A stretch of DNA of 64,000 nucleotides, taken from Cupriavidus phytohabitans. Its GTDB lineage: Bacteria > Pseudomonadota > Gammaproteobacteria > Burkholderiales > Burkholderiaceae. A program made the translations under genes and the position numbers. The notes under the pieces are model-generated. The model made no database searches. It worked only from the letters and a program-made list of their open reading frames with translations, and had not been told where the DNA came from. Location: positions 186,001 through 250,000 of the forward strand of contig NZ_AUFE01000002.1 in assembly GCF_000426345.1 (NCBI RefSeq). Reading direction: 5' to 3'. Numbering within the stretch: the stretch's first letter is position 1; every line of letters starts with the position of its first letter. Positions 8,166 to 16,387 of this stretch are shown here, in pieces.

Positions 8166-9494
8166 ATGACAACGACTCACAAGGAGCTGCCAGCGGCTTC
8201 CGCGTTCGGCAACTCGCTCGGCGACAAGGTGCGTGCCGCCTTTGCCTTCGGCAAGGTGCGCTGGGGCATGCTGGCGCTGGTGTTTTTCGCAACCACGCTG
8301 AATTATGTGGACCGCGCCGCGCTGGGCGTGCTGCAGCCGGTGCTGGCCAAGGCCATGGCCTGGACCGCGCAGGACTACGCCAATATCAATTTCTGGTTCC
8401 AGGTCGGCTATGCCATCGGCTTCGCGCTGCAGGGCCGCTTTATCGACCTGGTCGGCGTCAAGCGCGCCTTTGCGCTGGCGGTGCTGCTGTGGAGCATTGC
8501 CTGCGGCGCGCATGCGTTCGCGGCGTCGGCGGTCGGCTTCATGATCTGCCGCTTCTTCCTCGGCTTGTCGGAAGCGGCCAACTACCCGGCGTGCGTCAAG
8601 ACCACGCGCATCTGGTTCCCGGCCAGCGAGCGCGCGATCGCCACCGGCATCTTCAATGCCGGCACCAACGTCGGCGCGATGCTGACGCCGATCATGCTGC
8701 CGCTGATCCTGCAGGCATGGGGCTGGCAGGCCGCGTTCCTGGTGATCGCCTCGCTGGGCGCGATCTGGCTGGCGTTCTGGTTCAAGCGCTACCACAACCC
8801 GGAGCAGCACCCGACCGTCACCGCCGCGGAACTGGCGCACGTCACCCGCGACACCGATCCGCCGGCCCAGCGCATCCGCTATGCGCAGATCCTGCGCATG
8901 CGCGGCACCTGGGCCTTTGCGCTGGCCTACGCCATTACCGCGCCGGTGTTCTGGTTCTACCTGTACTGGCTGCCGCCATTCCTCAACCAGCAATACCAGC
9001 TCGGCATCAGCGTGACGCAGATGGGCATTCCGCTGATCGTGATCTACCTGTGCGCTGATGTGGGCAGCGTGGGCGGCGGGGCACTGTCGTCGTGGCTGAT
9101 CGCGCGTGGCATGCCCGCGGTGCGGGCGCGGCTGCTGTCGATGCTGGTCTTTGCCGTGTGCATCATTTCGGTGGTGATGGCCGCCGGTGCCAGCAGCCTG
9201 TGGATGGCCGTGGCCGCGATCTCGGTGGCGATCGGCGCGCACCAGGCATGGACCGCGAACATCTGGAGCATGGTGATGGACTACACGCCCAAGCACGTGG
9301 TCAGCTCGGTGTTCGGCTTCGGCGGCATGATCGGCGCGATCGGCGGCATGTTCATGACGCAACTGGTGGGCTACGTGCTGACCGTGACCAACAACAACTA
9401 TGCGGTGCTGTTCACGATGATCCCGTGCGCTTACTTCATCGCGCTGACGTGGATGTTCTTCCTCGCGCCGCGCAAGGTGCCTGACGCCGTCTGA
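8166..9494 (+). CDS. MFS transporter, anion:cation symporter type
   Basis: A 442-residue inner-membrane permease with about 12 transmembrane segments. The N-terminal ATTLNYVDRAALGVLQPV segment is the hallmark of the ACS branch (hexuronate, glucarate and phthalate carriers), and the fourth segment shows GLSEAANYPACVKTTRIWFP. RBS GGTGGAG precedes ATG 8166; TTG 8148 overlaps that site and is not favoured. It lies between the AroE-like dehydrogenase and a porin on the same strand, so it probably imports the cluster's substrate, with quinate or shikimate the leading guess. Confidence 0.88.
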   Translation: MTTTHKELPAASAFGNSLGDKVRAAFAFGKVRWGMLALVFFATTLNYVDRAALGVLQPVLAKAMAWTAQDYANINFWFQVGYAIGFALQGRFIDLVGVKRAFALAVLLWSIACGAHAFAASAVGFMICRFFLGLSEAANYPACVKTTRIWFPASERAIATGIFNAGTNVGAMLTPIMLPLILQAWGWQAAFLVIASLGAIWLAFWFKRYHNPEQHPTVTAAELAHVTRDTDPPAQRIRYAQILRMRGTWAFALAYAITAPVFWFYLYWLPPFLNQQYQLGISVTQMGIPLIVIYLCADVGSVGGGALSSWLIARGMPAVRARLLSMLVFAVCIISVVMAAGASSLWMAVAAISVAIGAHQAWTANIWSMVMDYTPKHVVSSVFGFGGMIGAIGGMFMTQLVGYVLTVTNNNYAVLFTMIPCAYFIALTWMFFLAPRKVPDAV

Positions 9495-9557
9495 CCACAT
9501 CCCCCGGCGGCACGGCTCGTGCCGCGCGACGACAACAAAGACCGAGACAACACTCCA

Positions 9558-10622
9558 ATGCATAAACGATTCATTGCGCTGCTCGCGCTGGGCGCGGGCA
9601 GCGTGCCCGCTGTCGCCCAGACTTCCGGTGGCGTCACGCTCTACGGGCTGCTCGATACCACCATCCGCTACAGCACCAACGAAGACGCGGCCGGCCACAG
9701 CCGCACGCAGATGACTGACGGCGTGCTGACCGGCAGCCGCTGGGGCATCCGCGGCACCGAGGATATCGGCGGCGGCAACAAGGCGTGGTTCATCCTGGAA
9801 TCAGGCTTCTCGCCAGACACGGGGACCAGCCAGCAGGGCGGACGGCTGTTCGGGCGTACCGCGGTAGTCGGCTTCGACGGTCCCTACGGCAAGCTCGCGC
9901 TCGGCCGCCAATACACGCTGGCGCATGAAGTGCTGTCGTCGTACGAGGCGATGGCCTTTGCCAACAACTCCATCGTCGGCTACCAGGGCGGCAACTATAC
10001 GGGGCTGCGCTACGACAACACGCTCAAGTACATCAAGAGCTTTGGCGGCCTGCAGGTGGCGGCGGCCTATACCTTCGGCGAGGTGCCGGGCAGCATGAAG
10101 GCCAGTTCCGCAGCGGCCGGCTCGCTGGTGTACAGCTCGGGCCCGCTCGAGATCGGCGCGGTCTACCAGCAGACGCAGAACGTCACCTCGGCCTACTTCG
10201 GCGCCGTGCCGGCGGCGCAGGCGAGCAAGCAGACGGTGTGGGGCGTGGGCGGGACGTGGAAGGCGGCGCGGTCGCAATACTACCTGGGCTACACCAACAA
10301 CCGGCTCGACGTGGCGGACTACCGCAACAACGTGGGCTATGTCGGCACGCGTTTCAGCCTGACGGATGCGCTGGCGTTTATCGGCACGTTCCAGGTCGAC
10401 TGGCTGCGGCACGCGGGGCAGGGCGGCAAGCGGCTGACCACCGCGGGCATGCTCGACTACAACTTCAGCAAGCGTACCGATGTGTATGTGGAGGTGGACT
10501 ACACCCACCTGCAGGGGCAGTGGATTGCGCTGAACAGCGGAGCGGGGTTTGTGAGCAGCGGGAATACGTATGGGAACAAGACGCGGCTGGGGGTGATGGC
10601 GGGGGTGAGGCATAAGTTCTGA
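9558..10622 (+). CDS. Outer-membrane porin, Burkholderiales type
   Basis: A 354-residue beta-barrel porin. A signal peptide (MHKRFIALLALGAGSVPAVA) is followed by the typical first strand GVTLYGLLDTTIRYSTN. Repeating aromatic strands follow, with RWGIRGTEDIGGGNKAWFILE near residue 70 and a C-terminal strand ending in RHKF. Its length is normal for these trimeric porins. It follows the MFS gene by 63 bases and should share its transcript, giving the outer-membrane entry for the same substrate. A REP-like palindrome lies just after it. Confidence 0.9.
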   Translation: MHKRFIALLALGAGSVPAVAQTSGGVTLYGLLDTTIRYSTNEDAAGHSRTQMTDGVLTGSRWGIRGTEDIGGGNKAWFILESGFSPDTGTSQQGGRLFGRTAVVGFDGPYGKLALGRQYTLAHEVLSSYEAMAFANNSIVGYQGGNYTGLRYDNTLKYIKSFGGLQVAAAYTFGEVPGSMKASSAAAGSLVYSSGPLEIGAVYQQTQNVTSAYFGAVPAAQASKQTVWGVGGTWKAARSQYYLGYTNNRLDVADYRNNVGYVGTRFSLTDALAFIGTFQVDWLRHAGQGGKRLTTAGMLDYNFSKRTDVYVEVDYTHLQGQWIALNSGAGFVSSGNTYGNKTRLGVMAGVRHKF

Positions 10623-10660
10623 GCGCGCAGTGCAAGCCTATCCATCGCTGCGGGTGTGCT

Positions 10661-10684
10661 CCCTCTCCCGCACGCGGGAGAGGG
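10661..10684. repeat. REP-like palindrome, copy 3
   Basis: Arms CCCTCTCCCGC and GCGGGAGAGGG around AC, between the convergent ends of the porin and aroQ genes. It could serve both as a transcript end. It lacks the CCGGGGGTGAGGG tail of the other copies. Confidence 0.85.
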
Positions 10685-10722
10685 GAGCAAGCCGCCGGCA
10701 TGCGACGGCGGCCGGACAGCGC

Positions 10723-11199
10723 TCACGCCGGATCTGTTTGCGCCGCCACCCCCGTCACCTGCGCCACCGCCGCCACCGCCAGCCCATACCCGTTCACCCC
10801 CAGCCCCGCCATCACCCCCACCGCCACTGGCGAAATCCACGACTTGTGCCGGAACGCCTCGCGCGCATGCACGTTGGAGACGTGGTACTCGATCACCGGC
10901 ACTGCTGCGCCCTTGATGGCATCGTGCAGTGCAATCGACGTATGCGTGAGCGCGCCCGCGTTCAGCACCACGCCGGCCATCTCGCCGCTCGCGCACAGCT
11001 TGCCCGCCTCATGGATCCAGTCGATCAGCTGCCCTTCGTGATTGCTTTGCCGGCACTCGGCCTGCAGCCCGAGCCGCTGCGCGGCCTGCTGGCAGATGCG
11101 TTCCACGTCGGCCAGGGTCTCGCTGCCGTAGACGGCCGGCTCGCGCGTGCCGAGCAGGTTGAGGTTGGGCCCGTTGAGCACCAGTACTGTCTTCATCAT
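10723..11199 (-). CDS. aroQ: Type II 3-dehydroquinate dehydratase
   Basis: A 158-residue dodecameric-type dehydroquinase interconverting 3-dehydroquinate and 3-dehydroshikimate. LNGPNLNLLGTREP with catalytic Tyr24, the SNHEG motif, LNAGALTHTS and the catalytic EYHVSNVHARE with His106 and Arg113 are all present. The family usually has NPGAYTHTS, so the A and L substitutions suggest a diverged, probably catabolic paralogue. RBS GGAGAC precedes ATGATG, so either ATG (11199 or 11196) may serve. It is divergent from a LysR gene and lies in a block with QuiC, which would use its product. Confidence 0.93.
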   Translation of the reverse strand: MMKTVLVLNGPNLNLLGTREPAVYGSETLADVERICQQAAQRLGLQAECRQSNHEGQLIDWIHEAGKLCASGEMAGVVLNAGALTHTSIALHDAIKGAAVPVIEYHVSNVHAREAFRHKSWISPVAVGVMAGLGVNGYGLAVAAVAQVTGVAAQTDPA

Positions 11200-11220
11200 G
11201 TCTCCTTCATGTCCCGTGTC

Positions 11221-11253
11221 ATCGGCCGCGATGCTGGCGCGGCCACGGCCGAT
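11221..11253. promoter_or_regulatory. Candidate LysR operator
   Basis: Perfect eight-base inverted arms ATCGGCCG (11221-11228) and CGGCCGAT (11246-11253) lie in the 91-base gap between divergent aroQ and lysR, the place where a LysR protein would control both itself and aroQ. Confidence 0.45.
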
Positions 11254-11290
11254 AGCCTATCGTTTAGCCCTCGTCCCATCATCCACTGCC

Positions 11291-12244
11291 ATGGAAACTC
11301 AGCATGCGCCCAGCGCGAACAATGACCCGTTCCTGCGCGACCTGCGGCTGTTCTGCACGGTGGCGCGGCGCGCCAGCTTTATCGCCGCGGCCCAGGAGAC
11401 GGGCATTTCGCCGGCCCATGTGAGCAAGCGCATCGCCATGCTGGAGGCAATGCTCGGCGCAAGGCTGTTCCATCGCACCACGCGCCGCGTCAGCGTCACC
11501 GCCGAAGGCGAGAGCGCGTTTGCGTGGGCGCAGAAGATCCTGGAAGACGTGGATGGCATGCTGGAAGCGGTCGGCGGTGCCGGTGGCGAAGCGCGCGGGC
11601 AGTTGCGCATCGCCACCAGCCTGCGGCTGGGGCGCCGGCATGTGGCGCCGGTGCTGTCGCTGCTGCGGCAGCAGCATCCGGGGCTGGAGGTGTGGCTGGA
11701 GCTGCTCGACCGCCGCGTCGACCTGATCGGCGAGCAGTTCGACCTCGATATCCGCGTGGGCGAGGTGCACGAGCCGCACCTGATCGCCAGCCGCATCGCC
11801 ACCGGCAGCCGCGTGCTGTGCGCGGCGCCGGCTTACCTGGCGCGGCGCGGCATGCCGGAGCATCCGTCCGACCTGCCGCGCCATGACTGCCTGCTGCTGC
11901 GCGAGCGCGACCAGGCCTTCGGCGTGTGGCGGCTGCAGGGACAGGACGGCGCCTGGGAGACCACGAAAGTCACCGGCCCGATGGCATCGAATGTTGCCGA
12001 CGTGACGCACGAGTGGGCCCTGGAGAGCTACGGCATCATCATGGCGTCGGTCTGGGACGTGGCCGCCGCCGTGCGCGCGGGCGATCTGGTGCGCGTGCTG
12101 CCCGGCTGGCAGCATCCGTCCGACATCTGGGCCGTGACCAGCGCGCGGGCATCGGCCTCGGCGCGCATGCGCGTGTGCCTGGCCTTCCTGAAGGCGCAAC
12201 TGACACAAGGGCCGCACGCGCTGGCGACGTCGCTGGAAGGCTAG
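11291..12244 (+). CDS. LysR-family transcriptional regulator
   Basis: A 317-residue LysR regulator. An N-terminal winged helix-turn-helix at about residues 16-75 (RDLRLFCTVARRASFIAAAQ, then ISPAHVSKRIAMLEAMLGARLFHR) is followed by the effector-binding domain. The ending TRRVSVTAEGE and the C-terminal half resemble the DsdC/AaeR-like group. It is transcribed away from aroQ across a gap carrying a perfect inverted repeat, so it is the likely regulator of that gene. It ends five bases before the convergent IclR gene. Its inducer is unknown; a quinate, shikimate or dehydroshikimate pathway intermediate is inferred. Confidence 0.9.
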   Translation: METQHAPSANNDPFLRDLRLFCTVARRASFIAAAQETGISPAHVSKRIAMLEAMLGARLFHRTTRRVSVTAEGESAFAWAQKILEDVDGMLEAVGGAGGEARGQLRIATSLRLGRRHVAPVLSLLRQQHPGLEVWLELLDRRVDLIGEQFDLDIRVGEVHEPHLIASRIATGSRVLCAAPAYLARRGMPEHPSDLPRHDCLLLRERDQAFGVWRLQGQDGAWETTKVTGPMASNVADVTHEWALESYGIIMASVWDVAAAVRAGDLVRVLPGWQHPSDIWAVTSARASASARMRVCLAFLKAQLTQGPHALATSLEG

Positions 12245-12249
12245 GCGCG

Positions 12250-13017
12250 CTACAGCACGCGCATGATCAGCAGCGCCGTGTCCTGCATCACCTGCAGCAC
12301 GCGGTCCAGCGCCTGCTGCGGGGTCTCGTCGCCGATCGGCATGTTGACCGACAGCGCGGCGATCACCTTGCCGTGGCGATCGCGCAGCGGTACCGCCACG
12401 CCGCGCACGCCGGTCTGCAGCTGCTGCTCCAGCATCGCGTAGCCCTGCGCGCCGGCCTTGCGGATCTCTTCCAGCAGCCGGTCGTGCTGCAGGATGGTGT
12501 AGGGCGTGTAAGGCGCCAGCACCACGTTTTCCAGCCATGTCCTGACTTGCTCTTCCGGCCGCGACGCCAGCATCATCACGCCCGCCGAGCCCAGCGGCGC
12601 CGGCACCCGCGCTCCCAACACAAAGCCCGTGCTCATCACGCGGTTGGTGCTGGTGCGGGCGATGAACACCAGCTCCCAGCCATCGAGCACGCTCAGGTAG
12701 GCGGCCTCGCCAAGCTGCGCGGTGATCTGCTGCAGGAACGGCTGCACCGTGCGTGGCAGCCGCGCCGAATCGAAGTACGACCAGCCCACCTTGAGCACGC
12801 GCGGCGTCAGGCTGAACAGCGTGCCGTCGCTGGTGGTGTAGCCCAGGTGCTCCAGCGTCAGCAGGTAACGGCGCGCCGCGGTGCGCGTCAGGCCGGTGCG
12901 CTCGGCCGCCTGCGTCGGGGTCAGGCGCGGATGGTCGTGGTCGAAGGCCTCCAGGATGGCCAGGCCTTTCTCCAGCCCGGCGATCCAGTCGCGCCGGTTC
13001 AGCGGTTCGTTTTCCAT
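12250..13017 (-). CDS. IclR-family regulator, PcaR/PobR-like
   Basis: A 255-residue regulator. The N-terminal winged helix (GLEKGLAILEAFDHDHPRLTPTQAAERTGLTRTAARRYLLTLEHLGY) has the spacing of the PcaR/PcaU/PobR group, and the C-terminal IclR effector domain includes GVRGVAVPLRDRHGKVIAALS. Members of this group usually activate protocatechuate or 4-hydroxybenzoate genes on binding an aromatic acid. It is divergent from the quiC-type gene, whose product would be protocatechuate, so protocatechuate is the expected effector. The ATG at 13017 is chosen because upstream in-frame codons would run into the shared regulatory gap. Confidence 0.9.
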   Translation of the reverse strand: MENEPLNRRDWIAGLEKGLAILEAFDHDHPRLTPTQAAERTGLTRTAARRYLLTLEHLGYTTSDGTLFSLTPRVLKVGWSYFDSARLPRTVQPFLQQITAQLGEAAYLSVLDGWELVFIARTSTNRVMSTGFVLGARVPAPLGSAGVMMLASRPEEQVRTWLENVVLAPYTPYTILQHDRLLEEIRKAGAQGYAMLEQQLQTGVRGVAVPLRDRHGKVIAALSVNMPIGDETPQQALDRVLQVMQDTALLIMRVL

Positions 13018-13056
13018 GGTTAACCCTTGCTTCGCGCGATATATGACCGTAGTGGA

Positions 13057-13067
13057 GCGATTGTCGC
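13057..13067. promoter_or_regulatory. Candidate IclR (PcaR-type) operator
   Basis: GCGA and TCGC arms flank TTG in the 134-base divergent gap between the iclR and quiC genes. It is short and only suggestive, but lies where this regulator group normally binds. Confidence 0.3.
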
Positions 13068-13151
13068 ACGCATACGCGCGAATGACGGTTGTTGCAGGCA
13101 ATGATGGCTCATAACCTTGGGACATCCAAGCCGCAACCTCGACTGACCGCC

Positions 13152-14033
13152 ATGACCCTCTTTCCTGCCCCGCTGCGCAAATCGATCGCCACCGTCACCT
13201 TGTCGGGATCGCTGCCGGAGAAGCTGCAAGCCGCTGCCGGCGCTGGTTTCGACGGCGTGGAGATCTTCGAGGACGACCTGCTGCAATTCCCCGGCACGCC
13301 TGCCGAGGTCCGGCGCATGGCCGCCGACCTCGGCCTGCAGATCCTGCTCTACCAGCCGCTGCGCGATTTCGAGGCCATGCCGGGCGGCCTGTCCGCCGCG
13401 GAGCTGGCGCGCGCGGAGCGGAAGTTCGACGCAATGGAGCAACTCGGTGTGGAACTGGCGCTGGTCTGCAGCAACGTGCAGGAAGCGGCGCTAGACGATC
13501 CCGCACGCGCCGCCGCCGACCTGCACGCGCTGGCCGAAGCCGCGGCCCGCCGCGGCCAGCGCCTGGGTTACGAGGCGCTGGCCTGGGGCCGCCATGTGCG
13601 CCGCTGGCGGCAGGCCTGGGACATCGTGCAGCGCGCCGGACATCCCGCGCTGGGGCTGATGCTGGACAGCTTCCACACGCTCGCGCTGGGCGATACGCTG
13701 CATGGCCTCGACGCCGTGCCGGCCGAGCGGATCTTCTTCGTCCAGCTCGCCGACGCGCCGCGCATGTCGCTGGACGTGCGCACCTGGAGCCGCCACCACC
13801 GCAATTTCCCCGGCCAGGGCGACCTGCCGGTGGTCGGCTTCACGCGTGCCGTGCTGCGGGCCGGCTATTGCGGACCGCTGTCGCTCGAGGTGTTCAACGA
13901 TGCCTTCCGCGTGGCGCCCCCGTTGCCGGTCGCGCAGGACGGGCTGCGCTCGCTGGAATGGCTGGAGGCGGTGACGAACGGCGTGCCCATGGCCGCAGCG
14001 CGCGCCGGCGGCGCTGCCCTCGCGGCACGCTAA
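13152..14033 (+). CDS. quiC: 3-dehydroshikimate dehydratase, QuiC TIM-barrel type
   Basis: A 293-residue xylose-isomerase-like TIM-barrel protein. The opening RKSIATVTLSGSLPEKLQAAAG and the metal set E141, D172 (LDSFHT), Q198 (FVQLADAP) and E246 (LSLEVFND) match the E-D-Q-E divalent metal site of QuiC-type dehydratases, which turn 3-dehydroshikimate into protocatechuate. Pseudomonas QuiC1 carries an extra HPPD-like half; this protein is the TIM domain alone. AroQ and an AroE-like dehydrogenase nearby supply dehydroshikimate, and a PcaR/PobR-like regulator is divergent. The start is inferred from the family; ATGs at 13101 and 13104 also lie in frame. Confidence 0.85.
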   Translation: MTLFPAPLRKSIATVTLSGSLPEKLQAAAGAGFDGVEIFEDDLLQFPGTPAEVRRMAADLGLQILLYQPLRDFEAMPGGLSAAELARAERKFDAMEQLGVELALVCSNVQEAALDDPARAAADLHALAEAAARRGQRLGYEALAWGRHVRRWRQAWDIVQRAGHPALGLMLDSFHTLALGDTLHGLDAVPAERIFFVQLADAPRMSLDVRTWSRHHRNFPGQGDLPVVGFTRAVLRAGYCGPLSLEVFNDAFRVAPPLPVAQDGLRSLEWLEAVTNGVPMAAARAGGAALAAR

Positions 14034-14053
14034 AAGGCCAACACGCCGACACG

Positions 14054-14965
14054 CTATACCGCGCCCGCATGTTGCGCCGCCGGCCTTGCCGGCAAGGCGC
14101 GTTCGCGGGCCGCCACCGCAGTGCCGGCCACGCCGCTGACGGCAATCATCGCCACGCCCAGCAGCGACCAGGCGTCGGGCAGCCAGCCGAATACCAGCCA
14201 GCCGCCCAGCATGGCGAAGGCAATCTGCAGGTAGAGATAGGGCGTCAGCACGCCAACGGGCGCACGCGCATAGGCCAGCACCAGGAACATGTGCCCGGCG
14301 CAGCCGGCGAGCGCCATGCCCGCCAGCAGCCACCAGTGCAGCGCCTCGACGTGCCAGGTCCAGGCCAGCGGCAGCGCCGCCGACAGGAGCAGCGCAGCAA
14401 TGCAGCCGGTATAGAAATGCGTGGTGCCGGCGCCGTCGGTCCGGGTCAGCACGCTGGTCAGCAACTGGTAGGCGGCATTGAGGCAGACCGCCGCGAGCGG
14501 CAGCAGCATGGCCGGCTCCAGGTCGGCGCCGGGCCGGATTACCATCAGCGCGCCGGCAAATCCGGCCAGCAGGCAGAGCCAGCGCAGCGCCGACATGCGC
14601 TCGCCGAACAGCGTCGCCGCCGCCAGCGCGATCGCCAGCGGCGTCAGGCTGACCACCGCGGTGAACTCGCCCACAGGCAGCACCTGCAGGCTGAAGAACG
14701 CGCAAGCGCTGGACAGCAGCATGGTCACCGCGCGCGTGGCCTGCAGCCACGGCCGGCGCGTGCGCAGCAGGATGCGGCCGCGCGCCGGCAGCAGCACCGC
14801 GCCGGTCAGTGCTGCCTGCGCGAGATAGCGCACCCACAGCGCCATCACCACCGGCACGGCGGCGCCGGTGATCTTGGTCATCGTATCGAGCGCGGCAAAG
14901 CATGCCACCGCGGCAACCATCAGTGCGATGCCCTGCAGGGGCCGCGAACTTCCCATGGCGCTCAT
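14054..14965 (-). CDS. EamA/DMT-family transporter
   Basis: A 303-residue inner-membrane protein with ten hydrophobic segments in two EamA repeats. The first holds FAALDTMTKI and the GERMSALRWLCLLAGFAGALMVI turn; the second ends with FGWLPDAWSLLGVAMIAVSGV. DMT permeases of this sort export amino acids, purines or other metabolites. The ATG at 14965 has GAGGG at eight bases; the GTG at 14983 and ATG at 14956 are alternatives. It converges on the quiC gene and faces the sulfur relics on its other side. Substrate unknown. Confidence 0.85.
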   Translation of the reverse strand: MSAMGSSRPLQGIALMVAAVACFAALDTMTKITGAAVPVVMALWVRYLAQAALTGAVLLPARGRILLRTRRPWLQATRAVTMLLSSACAFFSLQVLPVGEFTAVVSLTPLAIALAAATLFGERMSALRWLCLLAGFAGALMVIRPGADLEPAMLLPLAAVCLNAAYQLLTSVLTRTDGAGTTHFYTGCIAALLLSAALPLAWTWHVEALHWWLLAGMALAGCAGHMFLVLAYARAPVGVLTPYLYLQIAFAMLGGWLVFGWLPDAWSLLGVAMIAVSGVAGTAVAARERALPARPAAQHAGAV

Positions 14966-15197
14966 GGCGCCACCCTCAACCACAACATGTCAGCGTTCCA
15001 GGCTGGTCCTTCATGAAGCCGAGGGTACTGTCCCGGGCGAGGCCGATGGCGGCTGCGGCTGGAAAGTCAGAATTCGCTGCCAGCGAACAATCCACTCAAT
15101 GGATGAATCCGCCCTTGACGAAGCGTACCGGCTCGGCGTCGATGCGCAGTAACAGCGCCTCCGTAAGTCCCTGCGGCTTTCAACCGCTCCACCACAC

Positions 15198-15302
15198 TCA
15201 CCATTTCACCGTCCCCTTCTGCCACGACAACACCCGGTCCCGCGCCACGAACAGCAGCGTAATCACCCCGGAAAACAGGAGCGCCATCACGATCAGCGCC
15301 GC
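15198..15302 (-). pseudogene. 3' remnant of ABC transporter permease
   Basis: Only the last 35 codons remain, up to TGA at 15198-15200. They encode a hydrophobic helix (IVMALLFSGVITLLFVARDR) followed by VLSWQKGTVKW, a typical ending of SsuC/TauC-like permeases for sulfonate, taurine or nitrate. The open frame stops resembling a permease at about 15302, where the 3' part of an opposite-strand gene begins. The bases to its left (15067-15197) contain a short minus-strand coding-like tail ending RFVKGGFIH, perhaps the trace of the next gene in the same lost operon. The family call rests on this short stretch. Confidence 0.6.
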
Positions 15303-15643
15303 AGCCTGGGCGCGCCGCTGGCGACGCCGCCGCGCGTGCAGGAAACCATCGGCGAGATCGCCGCGCTGTTGCGGACCAACCAGGTCCTGCTCGACGATGC
15401 CGCCGCGCGCACCGACGCCAATGCGCCGCCCGCCGCCGCCCCGACAGCGGCCTGCTCACGTTCACCGTGACCGGCAATGCGATCCGCGCGGTGGAACTGG
15501 CGCTGCGGCTGGCCGGCAACCACGGCCTGAGCCGCAACCATCCGCTCGAGCGGCACTATCGCGACGTGCTGTGCAGCCGCATCCATACGCCGCAGAACGA
15601 TTCGATCCTGGTCGCCGCCGGCAAGCACCACCTGGGCTTGCAG
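15303..15643 (+). pseudogene. 3' remnant of SfnB/DszC-like flavin monooxygenase, frameshifted
   Basis: Codons from 15303 read TPPRVQETIGEIAALLRTNQ until a frameshift in the C-rich run near 15440. The other frame then reads GLLTFTVTGNAIRAVELALR and LAGNHGLSRNHPLERHYRD, ending close to 15643. This is the C-terminal helical domain of the acyl-CoA-dehydrogenase-like enzymes (SfnB, DszC and relatives) that are usually encoded with sulfonate or sulfone transporters. The N-terminal two thirds are missing. With the opposite-strand permease remnant it marks a deletion that removed the 5' halves of a divergent gene pair. Confidence 0.65.
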
Positions 15644-15773
15644 GGCGGGGCTTGCAGGGAGGACATGCGGGATGTGCGCCACTGGCATGAACCTGGCCGC
15701 CGCGCCGTGTTATGTTTGCAGCGGCAGCGCCCCGCAGAGGGCCCGAAGACAGAACCACCCCCGGAGGCATTCC

Positions 15774-16382
15774 ATGAGCAGTTCTCCCGAAGCCAGCGGG
15801 CTCGCACCGCTGCGCGATTTCATCACCGGCCTGGCCGCACTGCTGGACCAGCATCCCGACGAGCCGCGCATCCTGCGCGAAGGCGGGGCGCTGCTGGCGC
15901 GGCTGGTGGCACGCGACGACTGGCTGCCCGAGGCATGGGCCGAGCCGCACCCCGAGTATTACCAGCAGCACCTGCTGCATTGCGATTCCGCCGAGCGCTT
16001 CTCGGTCGTCAGCTTTGTCTGGGGCCCGGGGCAGCGCACGCCCATCCACGACCACACCGTGTGGGGGCTAATCGGCATGCTGCGCGGGGCGGAGGAGTCG
16101 CAGCCCTTCGTGCTCGACGCCGCAGGCCGCCCCGTGCCGAAGGGCGAACCGGTGCGATTGCTGCCCGGGCAGGTCGAAGCCGTGTCGCCGACGCTAGGCG
16201 ATATCCATCGCGTCAACAACGTGCACGACGACCGCGTCTCGGTCAGCATCCACGTGTACGGCGCCAATATCGGCGCGGTGCGCCGCTCGGTCTACGCCGA
16301 GGACGGCACCCGCAAGCCCTTTATTTCCGGGTATTCCAACCCGACCCTGCCCAACCTTTGGGACCGTTCCCGCGAAGCCTAG
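15774..16382 (+). CDS. Thiol dioxygenase (cysteine / 3-mercaptopropionate dioxygenase family)
   Basis: A 202-residue cupin iron dioxygenase that oxidises a thiol to its sulfinate. The three-His iron site is H92 and H94 (PIHDHTVWG) and H145 (GDIHRVNN). The residue aligning with Arg60 of mammalian cysteine dioxygenase is Gln65 (YYQQHLL). From general knowledge of the family this marks the Gln-type enzymes, several of which prefer 3-mercaptopropionate. So the name cysteine dioxygenase would be unsafe. RBS GGAGG lies before ATG 15774. A rhodanese gene follows five bases later, so sulfur chemistry is shared by the pair. Confidence 0.88.
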   Translation: MSSSPEASGLAPLRDFITGLAALLDQHPDEPRILREGGALLARLVARDDWLPEAWAEPHPEYYQQHLLHCDSAERFSVVSFVWGPGQRTPIHDHTVWGLIGMLRGAEESQPFVLDAAGRPVPKGEPVRLLPGQVEAVSPTLGDIHRVNNVHDDRVSVSIHVYGANIGAVRRSVYAEDGTRKPFISGYSNPTLPNLWDRSREA

Positions 16383-16387
16383 AAGTC

